Made by a program: the position numbers and the translations under genes. Under the pieces are notes generated by a model. That model was not told the DNA's origin, did no database searches, and saw only the letters and a program-made list of their open reading frames with translations. Positions 45,575 through 55,597 of a DNA stretch of 64,000 nucleotides are shown here, in pieces (positions within the stretch are counted from its first letter, which is position 1; each line of letters starts with the position of its first letter). Source of the DNA: Pseudomonas wenzhouensis (GTDB lineage Bacteria > Pseudomonadota > Gammaproteobacteria > Pseudomonadales > Pseudomonadaceae); the NCBI RefSeq assembly GCF_021029445.1, contig NZ_CP072610.1, positions 4,154,001 through 4,218,000 on the forward strand, in the 5' to 3' direction.

Positions 45575-48500
45575 TCTGGCGGTCCCCTTTCGGGTCATAG
45601 AACACGGAGCTGCAGATTTCGGCTTCGATCACGCTGCCATCGGCCAGCGGCGCGAACACGCGCTCGCCCATGCGCTTGAGGCCGCCCTTGACCACCGCCA
45701 TGGCGAAGCTGTAACCCATCGCCGCGCTCATGTAGCTGGAGGTGACGTGGCCGACCATCTGCATCGGGATGGACTGTTTCGGGTCGAACACCAGTTGCGC
45801 GCCTTCCGGCAGCACCTGGTTCGGGTCGACCGGTTTCAGCCCCACAAGCTGCTTGCGATCTTCACGCAGGCAATCGTCGCGGTTCATGCCGCGCTTGCCG
45901 ATCCAGGAGAACGGTTTGGTGCGACCAACGCACCAGCCCATGTTCAGATCGTCCGGGGTCACCGAGGCATCGGTGTCCTGGCCGACGATGATGAAGCCCT
46001 TCTCCGCACGCAGTACGTGCATGGTCTCGGTGCCGTAGGGGGTCAGGTCGAACTCCTTGCCGGCTTCGATGATCTGCTCCCACACGCCCAGGGCGTAGTC
46101 TGCCTGCACGTTGACCTCGTAGCTCAGCTCGCCAGTGAAGGAGATGCGGAACACCCGCGCCGGCACGCCGCCAACCAGACCTTCCTTCCAGCTCATGAAG
46201 GGGAAAGCGTCCTTGTCCAGGTCGATGTCGGTGACCTTGGCCAGCAGCTTGCGGCTGTTGGGGCCGGACAGGGTCATGGTGGCCCAGTGGTCGGTGACCG
46301 AGGTGAAATACACCTTCAGCTCCGGCCATTCGGTCTGGTGGTAGATTTCCAGCCATTCCAGCACCCGCGCCGCGCCGCCGGTGGTGGTGGTCATGAGGAA
46401 ATGGTTGTCGGCCAGGCAGGCGGTCACGCCGTCGTCGAATACCATGCCGTCTTCCTTGCACATCAGGCCGTAACGCGCCTTGCCTACGTCCAGCTTGGTC
46501 CAGGCGTTGGTGTAGACGCGGTTGAGGAACTCACGTGCATCCGGCCCTTGAATGTCGATTTTGCCCAGGGTGGAGGCATCGAGGATGCCCACGCTGTTGC
46601 GTACGGCCAAGCACTCACGCGCCACGGCGGCATGCAGATCCTCGCCATTTTTCGGGAAGTACCAGGGGCGCTTCCACTGGCCGACATCCTCGAACTCTGC
46701 GCCGTTCTTCAGGTGCCAGGCCTGCATCGCAGTGTAGCGCTTGGCATCGAACAGCTCGCCACAGTGACGACCGGCCACGGCGCCGAAGGTCACCGGCGTG
46801 TAGTTCGGGCGGAACATGGTGGTGCCCATCTGCACGATGCTGATGCCCATCGAGCGCGCGGCAATGGCCAGGCCGTTGATGTTACCCAGCTTGCCCTGGT
46901 CGGTGCCGAAACCCAGCGCGGTGTAGCGTTTGACGTGCTCGACCGACTCGAAGCCCTCGCGCGTGGCCAGCTCGATACCGGCGGCGGTGACGTCGTTCTG
47001 CAGGTCGACGAACTGCTTGGGCGCGCGCGCGGTGGATTTGTCGTGCGGCACTTGGAACAGCGCCAGCATCGGCTCCTCGTGCAACGTCTCGGCCTGCGGC
47101 AGGATGCCGCTGACGGCCTTGTAGCCGGTATCGGCAGCCGCCTTGGCGCCCGCCTCGAAGCCATTGGCAAGCACGTCGCCGAGGGCGAACACGCCATTCA
47201 CCGCACCCGCGTCGATGCGCTGCTGGATGCCGTTGCCCGGGCCCGGCACGAAACCGAGGATGTCCTCGCGCCATTCGGGGCGACCGCCCAGGTGCGACGC
47301 CAGGTGCACCACCGGGCTGTAGCCGCCGGAGCTGACGATCAGGTCGCAGTCCAGCACTTCGCCAGGGCTGGTGACCTTGTGTGCCTTGGCATCGATGGCG
47401 CAGATACGCGCCCCGGTGACGCGCTTGCTGCCGCGCGCCTCGACCACTGCGCTGCCGGTGAGGATGCGCACGCCACGCGCACGCGCTTCCTCGACCCAGC
47501 TGCCGCGCGGGTTGCTGCGGGCATCGGCGACAGCCACCACCTGGCGCCCGGCATCGAGCCAGTCGAGCACCACGCGGTAGGCGTAATCGTTGTTGGTCGA
47601 CAGTACCAGTTCCTGCCCTGGCGCCACACCATAGCGACGCACGTAGGTCGACACGGCGCCAGCCAGCATGTTGCCGGGCACGTCGTTGTTGGCGTACACC
47701 AGCGGCCGCTCGTGGGCGCCGCTGGCCAACACCACACGCTTGGCACGCACGCGGTGCATGCGCTGACGGGCCTGGCCCATCGGCGCGGTTTCACCGAGGT
47801 GATCGGTCAGGCGCTGATGGATGGTGAGGAAGTTGTGGTCGTGGTAACCGTTGACCGTGGCGCGCGGCAGCAGGGTCACTTCCGGCAGGCTCTGTAATTC
47901 GACTATGGCTTGCGCGACCCAATCGGCGGCAGGCTTGCCGTCGAGGGTCTCGCGGGTGTCAAGCAAGCTGCCGCCGAACTCTTCCTGTTCATCGGCGAGG
48001 ATTACCCGCGCACCGCTACGGCCGGCAGCCAGCGCGGCGGCGAGACCGGCAGGGCCGGCGCCGACGATCAGCACATCGCAGTGCTGGTTGAGCTGGTCAT
48101 AGATATCCGGGTCGACCTCGGTGGGCGAACGGCCCAGGCCTGCGGCCTTACGGATGTACTTCTCGTAGGTCATCCACAGGTTCTGCGGATACATGAAGGT
48201 CTTGTAGTAGAAACCGGGCGGCATCATGCCGCCGCCGACCTTGCCGAGGATGCCCATCAGGTCGGTGTTGACGCTCGGCCAGCCATTGGTGCTGCTGGCC
48301 ACCAGACCGCTGTACAGCGCCTGCTGGGTGGCACGCACGTTGGGGATCTGCGCCGCCTCGCTGGAGCCGATCTGCAGCACGGCATTGGGCTCTTCCGCAC
48401 CTGCGGCGACGATGCCGCGCGGCCGCGAATACTTGAAGCTGCGCCCGACGATATCCACGCCATTGGCCAGCAGCGCGGCGGCCAGGCTGTCACCGGCGAA

Positions 48501-48590
48501 GCCCTGATAGGTCTGGCCGTTGAAGGTGAAGCTCAGCGGCTGGCTGCGGTCGATGCGACCGCCCTTGGCAAGACGATTGACCTGGCTCAT
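45567..48590 (-). CDS. soxA: Sarcosine oxidase alpha subunit (1007 aa)
   Basis: This is the large subunit of the enzyme oxidising sarcosine to glycine, H2O2 and formaldehyde or 5,10-methylene-THF. The N-terminal ferredoxin-like region (FTFNGQTYQGFAGDSLAAALLANGV) is followed by a nucleotide-binding fold VLIVGAGPAGLAAALAAGRSGA at ~168-190. A second dinucleotide region follows, then a C-terminal GcvT-like folate domain (RNSVGILDASTLGKIDIQGPDAREFLNRVYTN). The start MSQVNRLAKGGRI overlaps soxD by four bases. The long opposite-strand open frame is a composition artefact. Confidence 0.97.
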   Translation of the reverse strand: MSQVNRLAKGGRIDRSQPLSFTFNGQTYQGFAGDSLAAALLANGVDIVGRSFKYSRPRGIVAAGAEEPNAVLQIGSSEAAQIPNVRATQQALYSGLVASSTNGWPSVNTDLMGILGKVGGGMMPPGFYYKTFMYPQNLWMTYEKYIRKAAGLGRSPTEVDPDIYDQLNQHCDVLIVGAGPAGLAAALAAGRSGARVILADEQEEFGGSLLDTRETLDGKPAADWVAQAIVELQSLPEVTLLPRATVNGYHDHNFLTIHQRLTDHLGETAPMGQARQRMHRVRAKRVVLASGAHERPLVYANNDVPGNMLAGAVSTYVRRYGVAPGQELVLSTNNDYAYRVVLDWLDAGRQVVAVADARSNPRGSWVEEARARGVRILTGSAVVEARGSKRVTGARICAIDAKAHKVTSPGEVLDCDLIVSSGGYSPVVHLASHLGGRPEWREDILGFVPGPGNGIQQRIDAGAVNGVFALGDVLANGFEAGAKAAADTGYKAVSGILPQAETLHEEPMLALFQVPHDKSTARAPKQFVDLQNDVTAAGIELATREGFESVEHVKRYTALGFGTDQGKLGNINGLAIAARSMGISIVQMGTTMFRPNYTPVTFGAVAGRHCGELFDAKRYTAMQAWHLKNGAEFEDVGQWKRPWYFPKNGEDLHAAVARECLAVRNSVGILDASTLGKIDIQGPDAREFLNRVYTNAWTKLDVGKARYGLMCKEDGMVFDDGVTACLADNHFLMTTTTGGAARVLEWLEIYHQTEWPELKVYFTSVTDHWATMTLSGPNSRKLLAKVTDIDLDKDAFPFMSWKEGLVGGVPARVFRISFTGELSYEVNVQADYALGVWEQIIEAGKEFDLTPYGTETMHVLRAEKGFIIVGQDTDASVTPDDLNMGWCVGRTKPFSWIGKRGMNRDDCLREDRKQLVGLKPVDPNQVLPEGAQLVFDPKQSIPMQMVGHVTSSYMSAAMGYSFAMAVVKGGLKRMGERVFAPLADGSVIEAEICSSVFYDPKGDRQNV

Positions 48591-48895
48591 GCCGTTACTC
48601 CTGCGGTGGCACCAGCGGCGGTGACCGAGGGTTTCTCGCCGACCTTGTAGGTCTCGAGGATCTCGTAGGTCACGGTGTGGCGGGTGACGTTGAAATACTG
48701 GCGGCAACCGGCAGCGTGCACCCACAGCTCGTGGTGGATGCCGCGTGGGTTGTCGCGGAAGAACAGGTACTCGCCCCACTCGGCATCCGTACAGGCATCG
48801 GGGTCGAGTGGGCGGGCGATATGAGCCTGGCCCTTGGCGTGGAATTCCTCTTCGGAGCGCAATTCGCCACAGTAGGGGCAGAAGATGTGCAGCAT
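48587..48895 (-). CDS. soxD: Sarcosine oxidase delta subunit (102 aa)
   Basis: This small zinc-binding subunit has ligands CPYCGELR near the N-terminus (Cys6/Cys9 region) and a His/Cys partner in WVHAAGCRQYF. Length matches the ~100 aa family. It overlaps soxA by four bases. A 195 bp gap containing palindromic repeats separates it from soxB, so soxDAG may be partly uncoupled from soxB. Confidence 0.95.
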   Translation of the reverse strand: MLHIFCPYCGELRSEEEFHAKGQAHIARPLDPDACTDAEWGEYLFFRDNPRGIHHELWVHAAGCRQYFNVTRHTVTYEILETYKVGEKPSVTAAGATAGVTA

Positions 48896-48954
48896 GCTCG
48901 GTACCTCCAGAAAATCTTCAAACCCGCTCGTATAGCCATGCGGGACAAGCTTGT

Positions 48955-49061
48955 CTCCCCTCTCCCCTGGGAGAGGGGCCGGGGGTGAGGGAGTGAGGGA
49001 ACCGCGATCAGTCGAACCGCCCTCTCCCGCCCTTCGGGCACCCTCTCCCGGAGGGAGAGGG
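48955..49061. repeat. CCTCTCCC...GGGAGAGG palindromes within the sox operon
   Basis: CCCTCTCCCCTGGGAGAGGGG and CCCTCTCCCGGAGGGAGAGGG form two hairpins between soxB and soxD, with no T-run. They match the pair at 43565-43667. Confidence 0.75.
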
Positions 49062-49090
49062 TCATCAGATGTCGCGCTGCGCGCGAACTT

Positions 49091-50341
49091 TTAATGGGCC
49101 ACGGCAGCAGCGCCGTGCTCGTCGATCAGTGCACCAGTGTGGAATCGGTCGATGGAGAACGGCTTGGCCAGCGGGTGCATTTCGCCCTTGGCCAGGCTGG
49201 CGGCAAATACGTGGCCCGAACCGGGCGTAGCCTTGAAGCCACCAGTGCCCCAACCGCAGTTGAAGAACAGGTTGTCCACCGGGGTCTTGGAGATGATCGG
49301 GCAGGCGTCCGGGCTGGTATCGACGATGCCGCCCCACTGGCGGTTCATGCGTACCCGCGAGAGCACCGGGAACATCTCGACGATGGCCTGCAGGGTGTGT
49401 TCGATGGTCGGGTAGGAACCGCGCTGGCCGTAGCCGTTGTAGCCGTCGATACCGGCACCGATGACCAGATCGCCCTTGTCCGACTGGCTGATGTAGCCAT
49501 GCACGGCGTTGGACATGATCACGCTGTCGATGATCGGCTTGATCGGCTCGGACACCAGCGCCTGCAGCGGGTGCGATTCCAGCGGCAGGCGGAAGCCGGC
49601 GAGCCCCGCCATGTGCCCGGAATTACCGGCAGTGACCACACCGACACGCTTGGCACCGATAAAGCCCTTGTTGGTTTCCACGCCAATCACCGCGCCGTTC
49701 TGCTTGCGAAAACCAATCACCTCGGTGTTCTGGATCAGGTCGACGCCCAGTGCATCGGCGGCACGCGCGTAGCCCCAGGCCACGGCGTCATGACGGGCGA
49801 CGCCACCGCGACGCTGTACGGTGGAGCCCATCACCGGGTAACGGGTGTTCTTGCTGCAGTCGAGGTAGGGAATCTCCTCGGCCACCTGCTTGGCATCGAG
49901 CAATTCGCCATCCACGCCGTTGAGACGGTTGGCGCTGACGCGGCGCTCGGCGTCGCGCATGTCCTGCAGGGTGTGGCAGAGGTTGTAGACGCCACGCTGG
50001 GAGAACATGACGTTGTAGTTGATGTCCTGCGACAGCCCTTCCCACAGTTTCATCGCATGTTCGTAGAGCTGCGCGGACTCATCCCACAGGTAGTTGGAAC
50101 GCACGATGGTGGTGTTGCGTGCGGTGTTGCCACCGCCGAGCCAGCCCTTCTCGACCACCGCGACGTTCTTCACGCCAAACTCCTTGGCCAGGTAATAGGC
50201 CGTGGCCAGGCCGTGGCCGCCACCGCCGACGATGACCACGTCGTACACCGGCTTGGGCGTTGGATTACGCCACATGCGCTGCCAGTTCTCATGATGGCTG
50301 AACGAGTGCTTGAACAGGCCGAAGCCGGAATAACGTTGCAT
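49091..50341 (-). CDS. soxB: Sarcosine oxidase beta subunit (416 aa)
   Basis: This is the catalytic flavoprotein subunit (DAO family). An N-terminal extension ([30 protein letters not shown]) precedes the FAD-binding fold [24 protein letters not shown]. It also has [16 protein letters not shown] and the C-terminal [21 protein letters not shown], where covalent or noncovalent flavin contacts occur in the family. It is the first sox gene after glyA, with a 175 bp repeat-bearing gap. Confidence 0.97.
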   Translation of the reverse strand: MQRYSGFGLFKHSFSHHENWQRMWRNPTPKPVYDVVIVGGGGHGLATAYYLAKEFGVKNVAVVEKGWLGGGNTARNTTIVRSNYLWDESAQLYEHAMKLWEGLSQDINYNVMFSQRGVYNLCHTLQDMRDAERRVSANRLNGVDGELLDAKQVAEEIPYLDCSKNTRYPVMGSTVQRRGGVARHDAVAWGYARAADALGVDLIQNTEVIGFRKQNGAVIGVETNKGFIGAKRVGVVTAGNSGHMAGLAGFRLPLESHPLQALVSEPIKPIIDSVIMSNAVHGYISQSDKGDLVIGAGIDGYNGYGQRGSYPTIEHTLQAIVEMFPVLSRVRMNRQWGGIVDTSPDACPIISKTPVDNLFFNCGWGTGGFKATPGSGHVFAASLAKGEMHPLAKPFSIDRFHTGALIDEHGAAAVAH

Positions 50342-50411
50342 GAAGATGCTCCTTGAATCTGTTCTCGAACGCCTAACCTGTAGATGCTTTTTTGATCGTC
50401 AGACGTTTCCA

Positions 50412-50471
50412 GTAGGGTGGGCTTCAGCCCACCAGGACTGCCCGCTGCTAGTGGGCTGAAGCCCACCCTAC
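50412..50471. repeat. GTAGGGTGGGC palindrome between glyA and soxB
   Basis: GTAGGGTGGGCTTCAGCCCACC faces its near-exact complement GTGGGCTGAAGCCCACCCTAC. It is the same family as 42541-42660. Confidence 0.8.
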
Positions 50472-50516
50472 GGCTATGACCCTGGTTATCACGCTCCGGC
50501 AACAGAACAAAACGCG

Positions 50517-51770
50517 TTAGCGATAGACCGGATAATCCGCGCACAGCCCGGCGACCAGCTTGGCCACCTGCGCCTCGACATCGGCATCGCCGAGGTGATC
50601 GAGGATGTCGCAGATCCAGCCGGCCAGCGCCTGGCACTGGACGACCTTGAAACCTCGGGTGGTCACCGCCGGCGTACCGATGCGGATGCCCGAGGTCACG
50701 AACGGCGACTGCGGGTCGTTGGGTACGGCGTTCTTGTTCACGGTGATGCCGGCGCGGCCCAGCGCAGCATCGGCCTCCTTACCGGTCAGCCCCTGCTTGA
50801 TCAGGCTGAGCAAAAACAGATGATTGTCAGTGCCGCCGGACACCACCTCGTAGCCGCGCTCAATAAAGACCTTGGCCATGGCCTGAGCGTTGTCGATCAC
50901 CTGCTGCTGGTAAGCCTTGAACTCCGGCTCCATGGCTTCCTTGAAGCACACCGCCTTGGCGGCGATGACGTGCATCAGCGGGCCGCCCTGGGCACCGGGG
51001 AACACCGCGGAGTTGAGCTTCTTCTCGATCTCTTCGTTGGCCTTGGCCAGGATCAGGCCGCCACGCGGGCCACGCAGGGTTTTGTGCGTGGTGGTAGTGA
51101 CAACATCGGCGAAGGGAATCGGGTTCGGATACAGGCCGGCAGCGACCAGGCCAGCGACGTGGGCCATGTCGACGAACAGCAGCGCACCGACCTTGTCAGC
51201 GATGGCGCGAAAGCGCGGGAAATCCAGGGTCTTGGAATAGGCGGAGAAGCCGGCGACGATGATCTTCGGCTTGTGCTCCACGGCCAGGCGCTCGACCTCG
51301 TCGTAGTCGATCAGCCCGGTGGCGGTATCCAGGCCGTACTGCACGGCGTTGTAGAGTTTGCCCGAGGACGACACCTTGGCACCGTGGGTCAGGTGGCCGC
51401 CATGGGCCAGACTCATGCCGAGGATGGTGTCGCCGGCATTGAGCAGCGCCAGGTACACGGCGCTGTTGGCCGAGGAACCGGAGTGCGGCTGGACGTTGGC
51501 GTAGTCGGCACCGAACAGGGCTTTGGCGCGGTCGATGGCCAGTTGCTCGACCTTGTCGACGTACTCGCAGCCGCCGTAATAGCGCTTGCCCGGATAGCCT
51601 TCAGCGTACTTGTTGGTCAGGCCGCTGCCCTGCGCCTGCATCACCCGCTGGCTGCAGTAGTTCTCCGAGGCGATCAGCTCGATGTGCGCTTCCTGACGAC
51701 GCTCTTCCTGGCTCATCGCCGCGAGCAACGCATCGTCGTAACCCTGAATCTGATCCTGCTTGCTGAACAT
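50517..51770 (-). CDS. glyA: Serine hydroxymethyltransferase (417 aa)
   Basis: This PLP enzyme interconverts serine and glycine with 5,10-methylene-THF. The start [38 protein letters not shown] gives the standard 417 residues; the open frame continues 66 codons upstream without homology. The PLP lysine is in [19 protein letters not shown], and other motifs are [19 protein letters not shown] and [18 protein letters not shown] FSAYS. Placed between soxB and ltaE, it is the catabolic paralogue that feeds sarcosine-derived glycine and C1 units into serine. Confidence 0.97.
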   Translation of the reverse strand: MFSKQDQIQGYDDALLAAMSQEERRQEAHIELIASENYCSQRVMQAQGSGLTNKYAEGYPGKRYYGGCEYVDKVEQLAIDRAKALFGADYANVQPHSGSSANSAVYLALLNAGDTILGMSLAHGGHLTHGAKVSSSGKLYNAVQYGLDTATGLIDYDEVERLAVEHKPKIIVAGFSAYSKTLDFPRFRAIADKVGALLFVDMAHVAGLVAAGLYPNPIPFADVVTTTTHKTLRGPRGGLILAKANEEIEKKLNSAVFPGAQGGPLMHVIAAKAVCFKEAMEPEFKAYQQQVIDNAQAMAKVFIERGYEVVSGGTDNHLFLLSLIKQGLTGKEADAALGRAGITVNKNAVPNDPQSPFVTSGIRIGTPAVTTRGFKVVQCQALAGWICDILDHLGDADVEAQVAKLVAGLCADYPVYR

Positions 51771-52450
51771 CTCGACTCTCCTGCAGCGCCTGTGGGCGGC
51801 GGTCTTGAACGGGCGGGCCGGCAAGACCCTGTGCAGCGATGGTAGGGCCGCCCCTGCCCCCTCAAATGCCTGCCAACGCCGCGAGAGCATTCGTTTGCGA
51901 CATGGCCTTGTCGCAATCAGGCGCGTCGCGATCAGCGCCCTGTCTTGCGCACAGATAGCGGGGATCAAGCTGTGGATAAGCCGTGCACAGGCCGTTGCAA
52001 ACCGCGTGCTACGCGGCGCCCCGCACCTTGATCATTTCCTGATCTATATCAGTCGGTTAGCAACTAAAGCCATGCACAGATACGGTGGAACAGCCTGTGG
52101 AAAAGCTGTCATCAACTGACTGCAGGCCAGGTATGACAGGCACCTTGGCCAGGTGCTCAACAACCATCCAGGCGCAGGGACGGCAATGGTTATCCACCCG
52201 CAATCGAGGCAAGTACCGCAAAGGCGTGGGGATATGCACAAAAGGTGTGGATGAAACTGTGCATAGGCTGTTCGACGAGGGCGCGAGGCCAGGCTGGACG
52301 GGGGCTGCCGAGAATCGACTAAAAATCGAACAAGATCAATGAGATAGAAGTGTCTTGTGCACAAATGCCGTGGACTTCACTGTGCACGAGCTGTGGATAC
52401 CTGGCGCCAGAGGCTCCGGCACCAGCGCATGCTATTTGCTCAACGCCGCG
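51771..52450. other. glyA upstream region with repeated TGTGGATA and TGTGCAC motifs
   Basis: This 680 bp stretch has no credible gene. It holds DnaA-box-like motifs: TGTGGATAA (51971), TGTGGAAAA (~52096), TTATCCACC (~52190), TGTGGATGA (~52246) and TGTGGATAC (~52392). Interspersed with them are TGTGCAC/TGCACA elements (~51983, 52074, 52235, 52356, 52381). The glyA promoter must lie at its left side. The motif clustering is observed; any function is unknown. Confidence 0.5.
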
Positions 52451-52750
52451 TCAGGGCTTGAGGTTGCCGCTGCAACTGCTGGAGGCATTCACCAGGCGTT
52501 GCTGCATGGCCGGGTCGGGCGGCGTCTGGCGGCTCATGGCCTGCAGTTCTTCCTCGCTGAACGCCTGGCTGACTTTGTTTGCCGCACACTCGCAATAGGC
52601 ACGCAATTGCGCCTCTTCGTAGCCTGCCGGAGCGCCGGCAATGCACTGCTGAACGAACTCGGTCTTGGCCTTGTCCGACCACTCGGCGGCGGAAACCGGT
52701 AGTGCGACGGCCAGCGGCAGGGCAAGGGCGAGCAGGTGACGATAGGTCAT
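52451..52750 (-). CDS. Secreted small cysteine-containing hypothetical protein (99 aa)
   Basis: I do not recognise a named family. The signal peptide MTYRHLLALALPLAVALPVSAAEW is clear, and AAGGAGT lies eight bases before the ATG. The mature ~77 residues are helical with four cysteines (VQQCIAG, AYCECAANK, SSSCSG), suggesting a periplasmic disulfide-stabilised domain. It lies between glyA and ltaE, in the position of a hypothetical gene in the related P. aeruginosa locus (from memory). The longer upstream open frame is not used. Confidence 0.8.
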   Translation of the reverse strand: MTYRHLLALALPLAVALPVSAAEWSDKAKTEFVQQCIAGAPAGYEEAQLRAYCECAANKVSQAFSEEELQAMSRQTPPDPAMQQRLVNASSSCSGNLKP

Positions 52751-52988
52751 GGAAGACTCCTTCTCTTGATTGCGGAAGGCGGAGCGAATGCCGCCCTCTG
52801 CAAGGTGTGAGCCCCCGTTACGGGGCAAGTTCCATCTTTTTGCCGAACGGCCAGCCACGAAACGACCCAGCAGTACGCATCCGCACAACAACTCGTCGCG
52901 GCTGCGGACGCCCTCCCCAGAGGCTCGTGAGTAAAATTCGCGCTTTGCCGGCAGCATCGCCGGCAGGCTTTTCAGAAGGAACGCGCCT

Positions 52989-54029
52989 ATGTCCGACAAT
53001 GCCCAGCAATTCGCCAGCGACAACTACTCCGGCATCTGTCCCGAAGCCTGGGCCGCCATGGCCGAAGCCAACCAGGGCCACCAGCGCGCCTACGGCGATG
53101 ACGAGTGGACGGCGCGCGCTGCCGATCACTTCCGCCGCCTGTTCGAGACCGACTGCGAGGTGTTCTTCGCCTTCAACGGCACCGCCGCCAACTCCTTGGC
53201 CCTGGCCTCCCTGTGCCAGAGCTACCACAGCGTGATCTGCTCGGAAACCGCCCACGTCGAGACTGACGAATGCGGCGCGCCGGAGTTTTTCTCCAATGGC
53301 TCCAAACTGCTGCTGGCCAAGACCGAGAACGGCAAACTCACGCCGCAAGCGATCCGCGAAATTGCCCGCAAGCGCCAGGATATCCACTACCCGAAACCGC
53401 GCGTGGTCACCCTTACCCAGGCCACCGAAGTCGGCACCGTATACAGCGCGGAAGAAGTGCGCGCCATCAGCCAGGTCTGCGAGGAACTGGGCCTGCACCT
53501 GCACATGGACGGCGCACGCTTCTCCAACGCCTGCGCCTTCCTCGGCTGCAGCCCGGCGGAGCTGACCTGGAAGGCCGGCGTCGACGTGCTGTGTTTCGGC
53601 GGCACCAAGAACGGCATGGCCGTCGGTGAGGCCATCGTCTTCTTCAACAAGGATCTGGCCGAGGACTTCGACTACCGCTGCAAGCAGGCCGGCCAACTGG
53701 CCTCGAAGATGCGCTACCTGTCCGCGCCCTGGGTCGGCATCCTGCAGAACGATGTCTGGCTGAAATACGCCAACCACGCCAACCGCTGTGCGCAGTTGCT
53801 GGCCAGCCTGGTGGCGGATGTACCCGGCGTCAGCCTGATGTTCCCGGTACAGGCCAACGGCGTGTTCCTGCAACTGTCGGAGCCGGCCATCGCCGCCCTC
53901 ACCGCTCGCGGCTGGCGTTTCTACACCTTTATCGGCGCCGGCGGCGCGCGTTTCATGTGCAGCTGGGATACCGACGAAGCCCGCGTACGCCAGCTCGCCG
54001 CCGATATCCGTGAAGTGATGAGCGCCTGA
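52989..54029 (+). CDS. ltaE: Low-specificity L-threonine aldolase (346 aa)
   Basis: This PLP enzyme cleaves L-threonine and L-allo-threonine to glycine and acetaldehyde. It has AFNGTAANSLALASLCQSYHSVICSETAHVETDECGAPEF, the substrate-site region LHLHMDGARFSNA, and the PLP lysine in DVLCFGGTKNGMAVGEA. The start is the ATG after AGAAGGA. In this island it connects threonine and glycine pools with GlyA and the sarcosine pathway. A REP unit follows its stop. Confidence 0.94.
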   Translation: MSDNAQQFASDNYSGICPEAWAAMAEANQGHQRAYGDDEWTARAADHFRRLFETDCEVFFAFNGTAANSLALASLCQSYHSVICSETAHVETDECGAPEFFSNGSKLLLAKTENGKLTPQAIREIARKRQDIHYPKPRVVTLTQATEVGTVYSAEEVRAISQVCEELGLHLHMDGARFSNACAFLGCSPAELTWKAGVDVLCFGGTKNGMAVGEAIVFFNKDLAEDFDYRCKQAGQLASKMRYLSAPWVGILQNDVWLKYANHANRCAQLLASLVADVPGVSLMFPVQANGVFLQLSEPAIAALTARGWRFYTFIGAGGARFMCSWDTDEARVRQLAADIREVMSA

Positions 54030-54072
54030 ATAACGCTCTGACATGCCCGAGGAAGGGGCTTGAGCTGCGACC

Positions 54073-54130
54073 GTAGCCCGGATGCAATCCGGGGCAATCG
54101 ATCAACCGCCCCGGATTTCATCCGGGCTAC
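54073..54130. repeat. REP-type palindrome (GTAGCCCGGATG family)
   Basis: GTAGCCCGGATGCAATCCGG faces CCGGATTTCATCCGGGCTAC. It lies between the convergent ltaE and gbcB. Confidence 0.85.
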
Positions 54131-54179
54131 AGACTAAGCCGCGCACTCGTGGGAGGGGCTTCAGCCGCGACCGTGACGA

Positions 54180-55283
54180 TCAGTAATCGATCGCCACATC
54201 CCCTTTCGGCACGCTGCAGCACGACAGGATATAGCCCTCGGCCACGTCCTCGTCGGTGATGCCGCCGTTGTGCTCCATGTCCACTTCGCCCGCCGTCTTC
54301 ATCACCTTGCAGGTGCCGCAGATACCCATGCCGCAGGCCTTGGGAATGTGCAGGCCGAGCTTGGCGGCGGCCGCGTGCACGGTTTCGCCGGGCGCCACGC
54401 GGATGCTCTTGCCAGTGCTGACGAACTCCACCTGATTGAGCTCAGCCACCGGCACTTCCGGCGCGTCGGCGGCCTCGGCGGCCAGCTCCTTGACCTCGGC
54501 GCGGATCTCCGGTGGCGTCGGGCCGAAGGCCTCCTCGTGGTAGCGGCTCATGTCATAGCCCGCCGCCTCGAGCAGACGCTTGACCGCGCTCATGTAGGGC
54601 GTCGGGCCGCAGCAGAATATTTCGCGCTCGAGGAAGTCCGGTGCCATCAGCTCCAGCATTGGCTTGTTCAGGTAGCCGCGATAGCCAGCCCAGGACTCAC
54701 CCAGGCCATGCTTCTCGCAGATCACGTGCAGGCTGAAGTTGTTGATGCGCGCCGCCATGTGCTCCAGCTCGCGCTGGTAGATGATGTCCTTGGGCGAGCG
54801 CGCGCTGTGTACGAAGACCATGTCGACATTGGCGTTGGTGTCGTAGAACCAGCGCGCCATCGACATCACCGGGGTAATGCCAACGCCACCGGAGAGGTAG
54901 AGCACTTTTTCGGACGGGAAATCGATGGCATTGAACAGCCCGACCGGGCCGTGCACCGGCACCTCGTCGCCTTCCTTGAGGTTGTCGTGCAGCCAGTTCG
55001 ACACCTTGCCACCGGGCACGCGCTTGATGGTGATGGAGAAGCTGTAAGGCACCGAAGGCGAGCTGGAAATGGTGTAGGAGCGCATGATCGGCTGGCCGTC
55101 GATCTCCAGTTCCAGGGTGACGAACTGCCCCGGTTTGAAGAAGAACAGCACCGGCTGATCGGCCATGAAGCAAAAGGTGCGCACGTCCCAGGTTTCCTGG
55201 ATCACCTTGACGCAACGCACCAGATGGCGGCCGTTGGTCCAGGTCTGGGTGGTAACCGGGTTGAGGAAGGCATTGGTGGTCAT
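54180..55283 (-). CDS. gbcB: Glycine betaine demethylase reductase GbcB (367 aa)
   Basis: GbcB is the electron-transfer partner of the Rieske oxygenase GbcA. The N-terminal FAD domain has RSYTISSSP (~res 70). The NAD domain has YLSGGVGITPVMSMARWFY (~130-150) and EREIFCCGPTPYM. The C-terminal plant-type [2Fe-2S] ferredoxin has ligands in KACGMGICGTCKV and a fourth Cys in ILSCCS. It is divergent from gbcA with a 314 bp shared upstream region, so joint regulation by a betaine-responsive activator (GbdR in P. aeruginosa) is likely. No gbdR gene is present here. Confidence 0.95.
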   Translation of the reverse strand: MTTNAFLNPVTTQTWTNGRHLVRCVKVIQETWDVRTFCFMADQPVLFFFKPGQFVTLELEIDGQPIMRSYTISSSPSVPYSFSITIKRVPGGKVSNWLHDNLKEGDEVPVHGPVGLFNAIDFPSEKVLYLSGGVGITPVMSMARWFYDTNANVDMVFVHSARSPKDIIYQRELEHMAARINNFSLHVICEKHGLGESWAGYRGYLNKPMLELMAPDFLEREIFCCGPTPYMSAVKRLLEAAGYDMSRYHEEAFGPTPPEIRAEVKELAAEAADAPEVPVAELNQVEFVSTGKSIRVAPGETVHAAAAKLGLHIPKACGMGICGTCKVMKTAGEVDMEHNGGITDEDVAEGYILSCCSVPKGDVAIDY

Positions 55284-55362
55284 GCACGGCTCTCCACGCG
55301 GCCGGATGTCGGCCTATGTGGCTGCGATTGTGCGAAAGCCCGTGCGCCTTCATTTATCCATC

Positions 55363-55388
55363 CGCGACATCCGCATGCTTATCGCGAC
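55363..55388. promoter_or_regulatory. Direct CGCGAC repeats in the gbcA-gbcB divergent region
   Basis: CGCGACATCC (55363) and CGCGACCTGC (55383) are spaced exactly 20 bp apart, as half-sites of an AraC-type activator would be. The location between divergent gbcB and gbcA suits GbdR, but I did not match a published GbdR consensus. Confidence 0.3.
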
Positions 55389-55597
55389 CTGCCCCATGCC
55401 ACGGGCTCTGGCGCGTCGGAAACGAATCCGGCCATGTCGCCCATGGATAAGGTTTCGCCTTGGCTCGGCTCCACACTCCGCCTCACCACGCATGCACGCC
55501 CATCGCAGGCGGCAGCGCCAAACGACCACCTTGCGGCACATACCGTATCAGCCACTTTTTCCGGCAGGCATAACGCGCCAGCCACTGAGGAGCCAAC

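Noticed and set aside
45561..47897. 778-codon open frame opposite soxA
   Set aside because: It is a shadow of the soxA third-position GC pattern; no motifs, no ribosome site and no neighbours in support.
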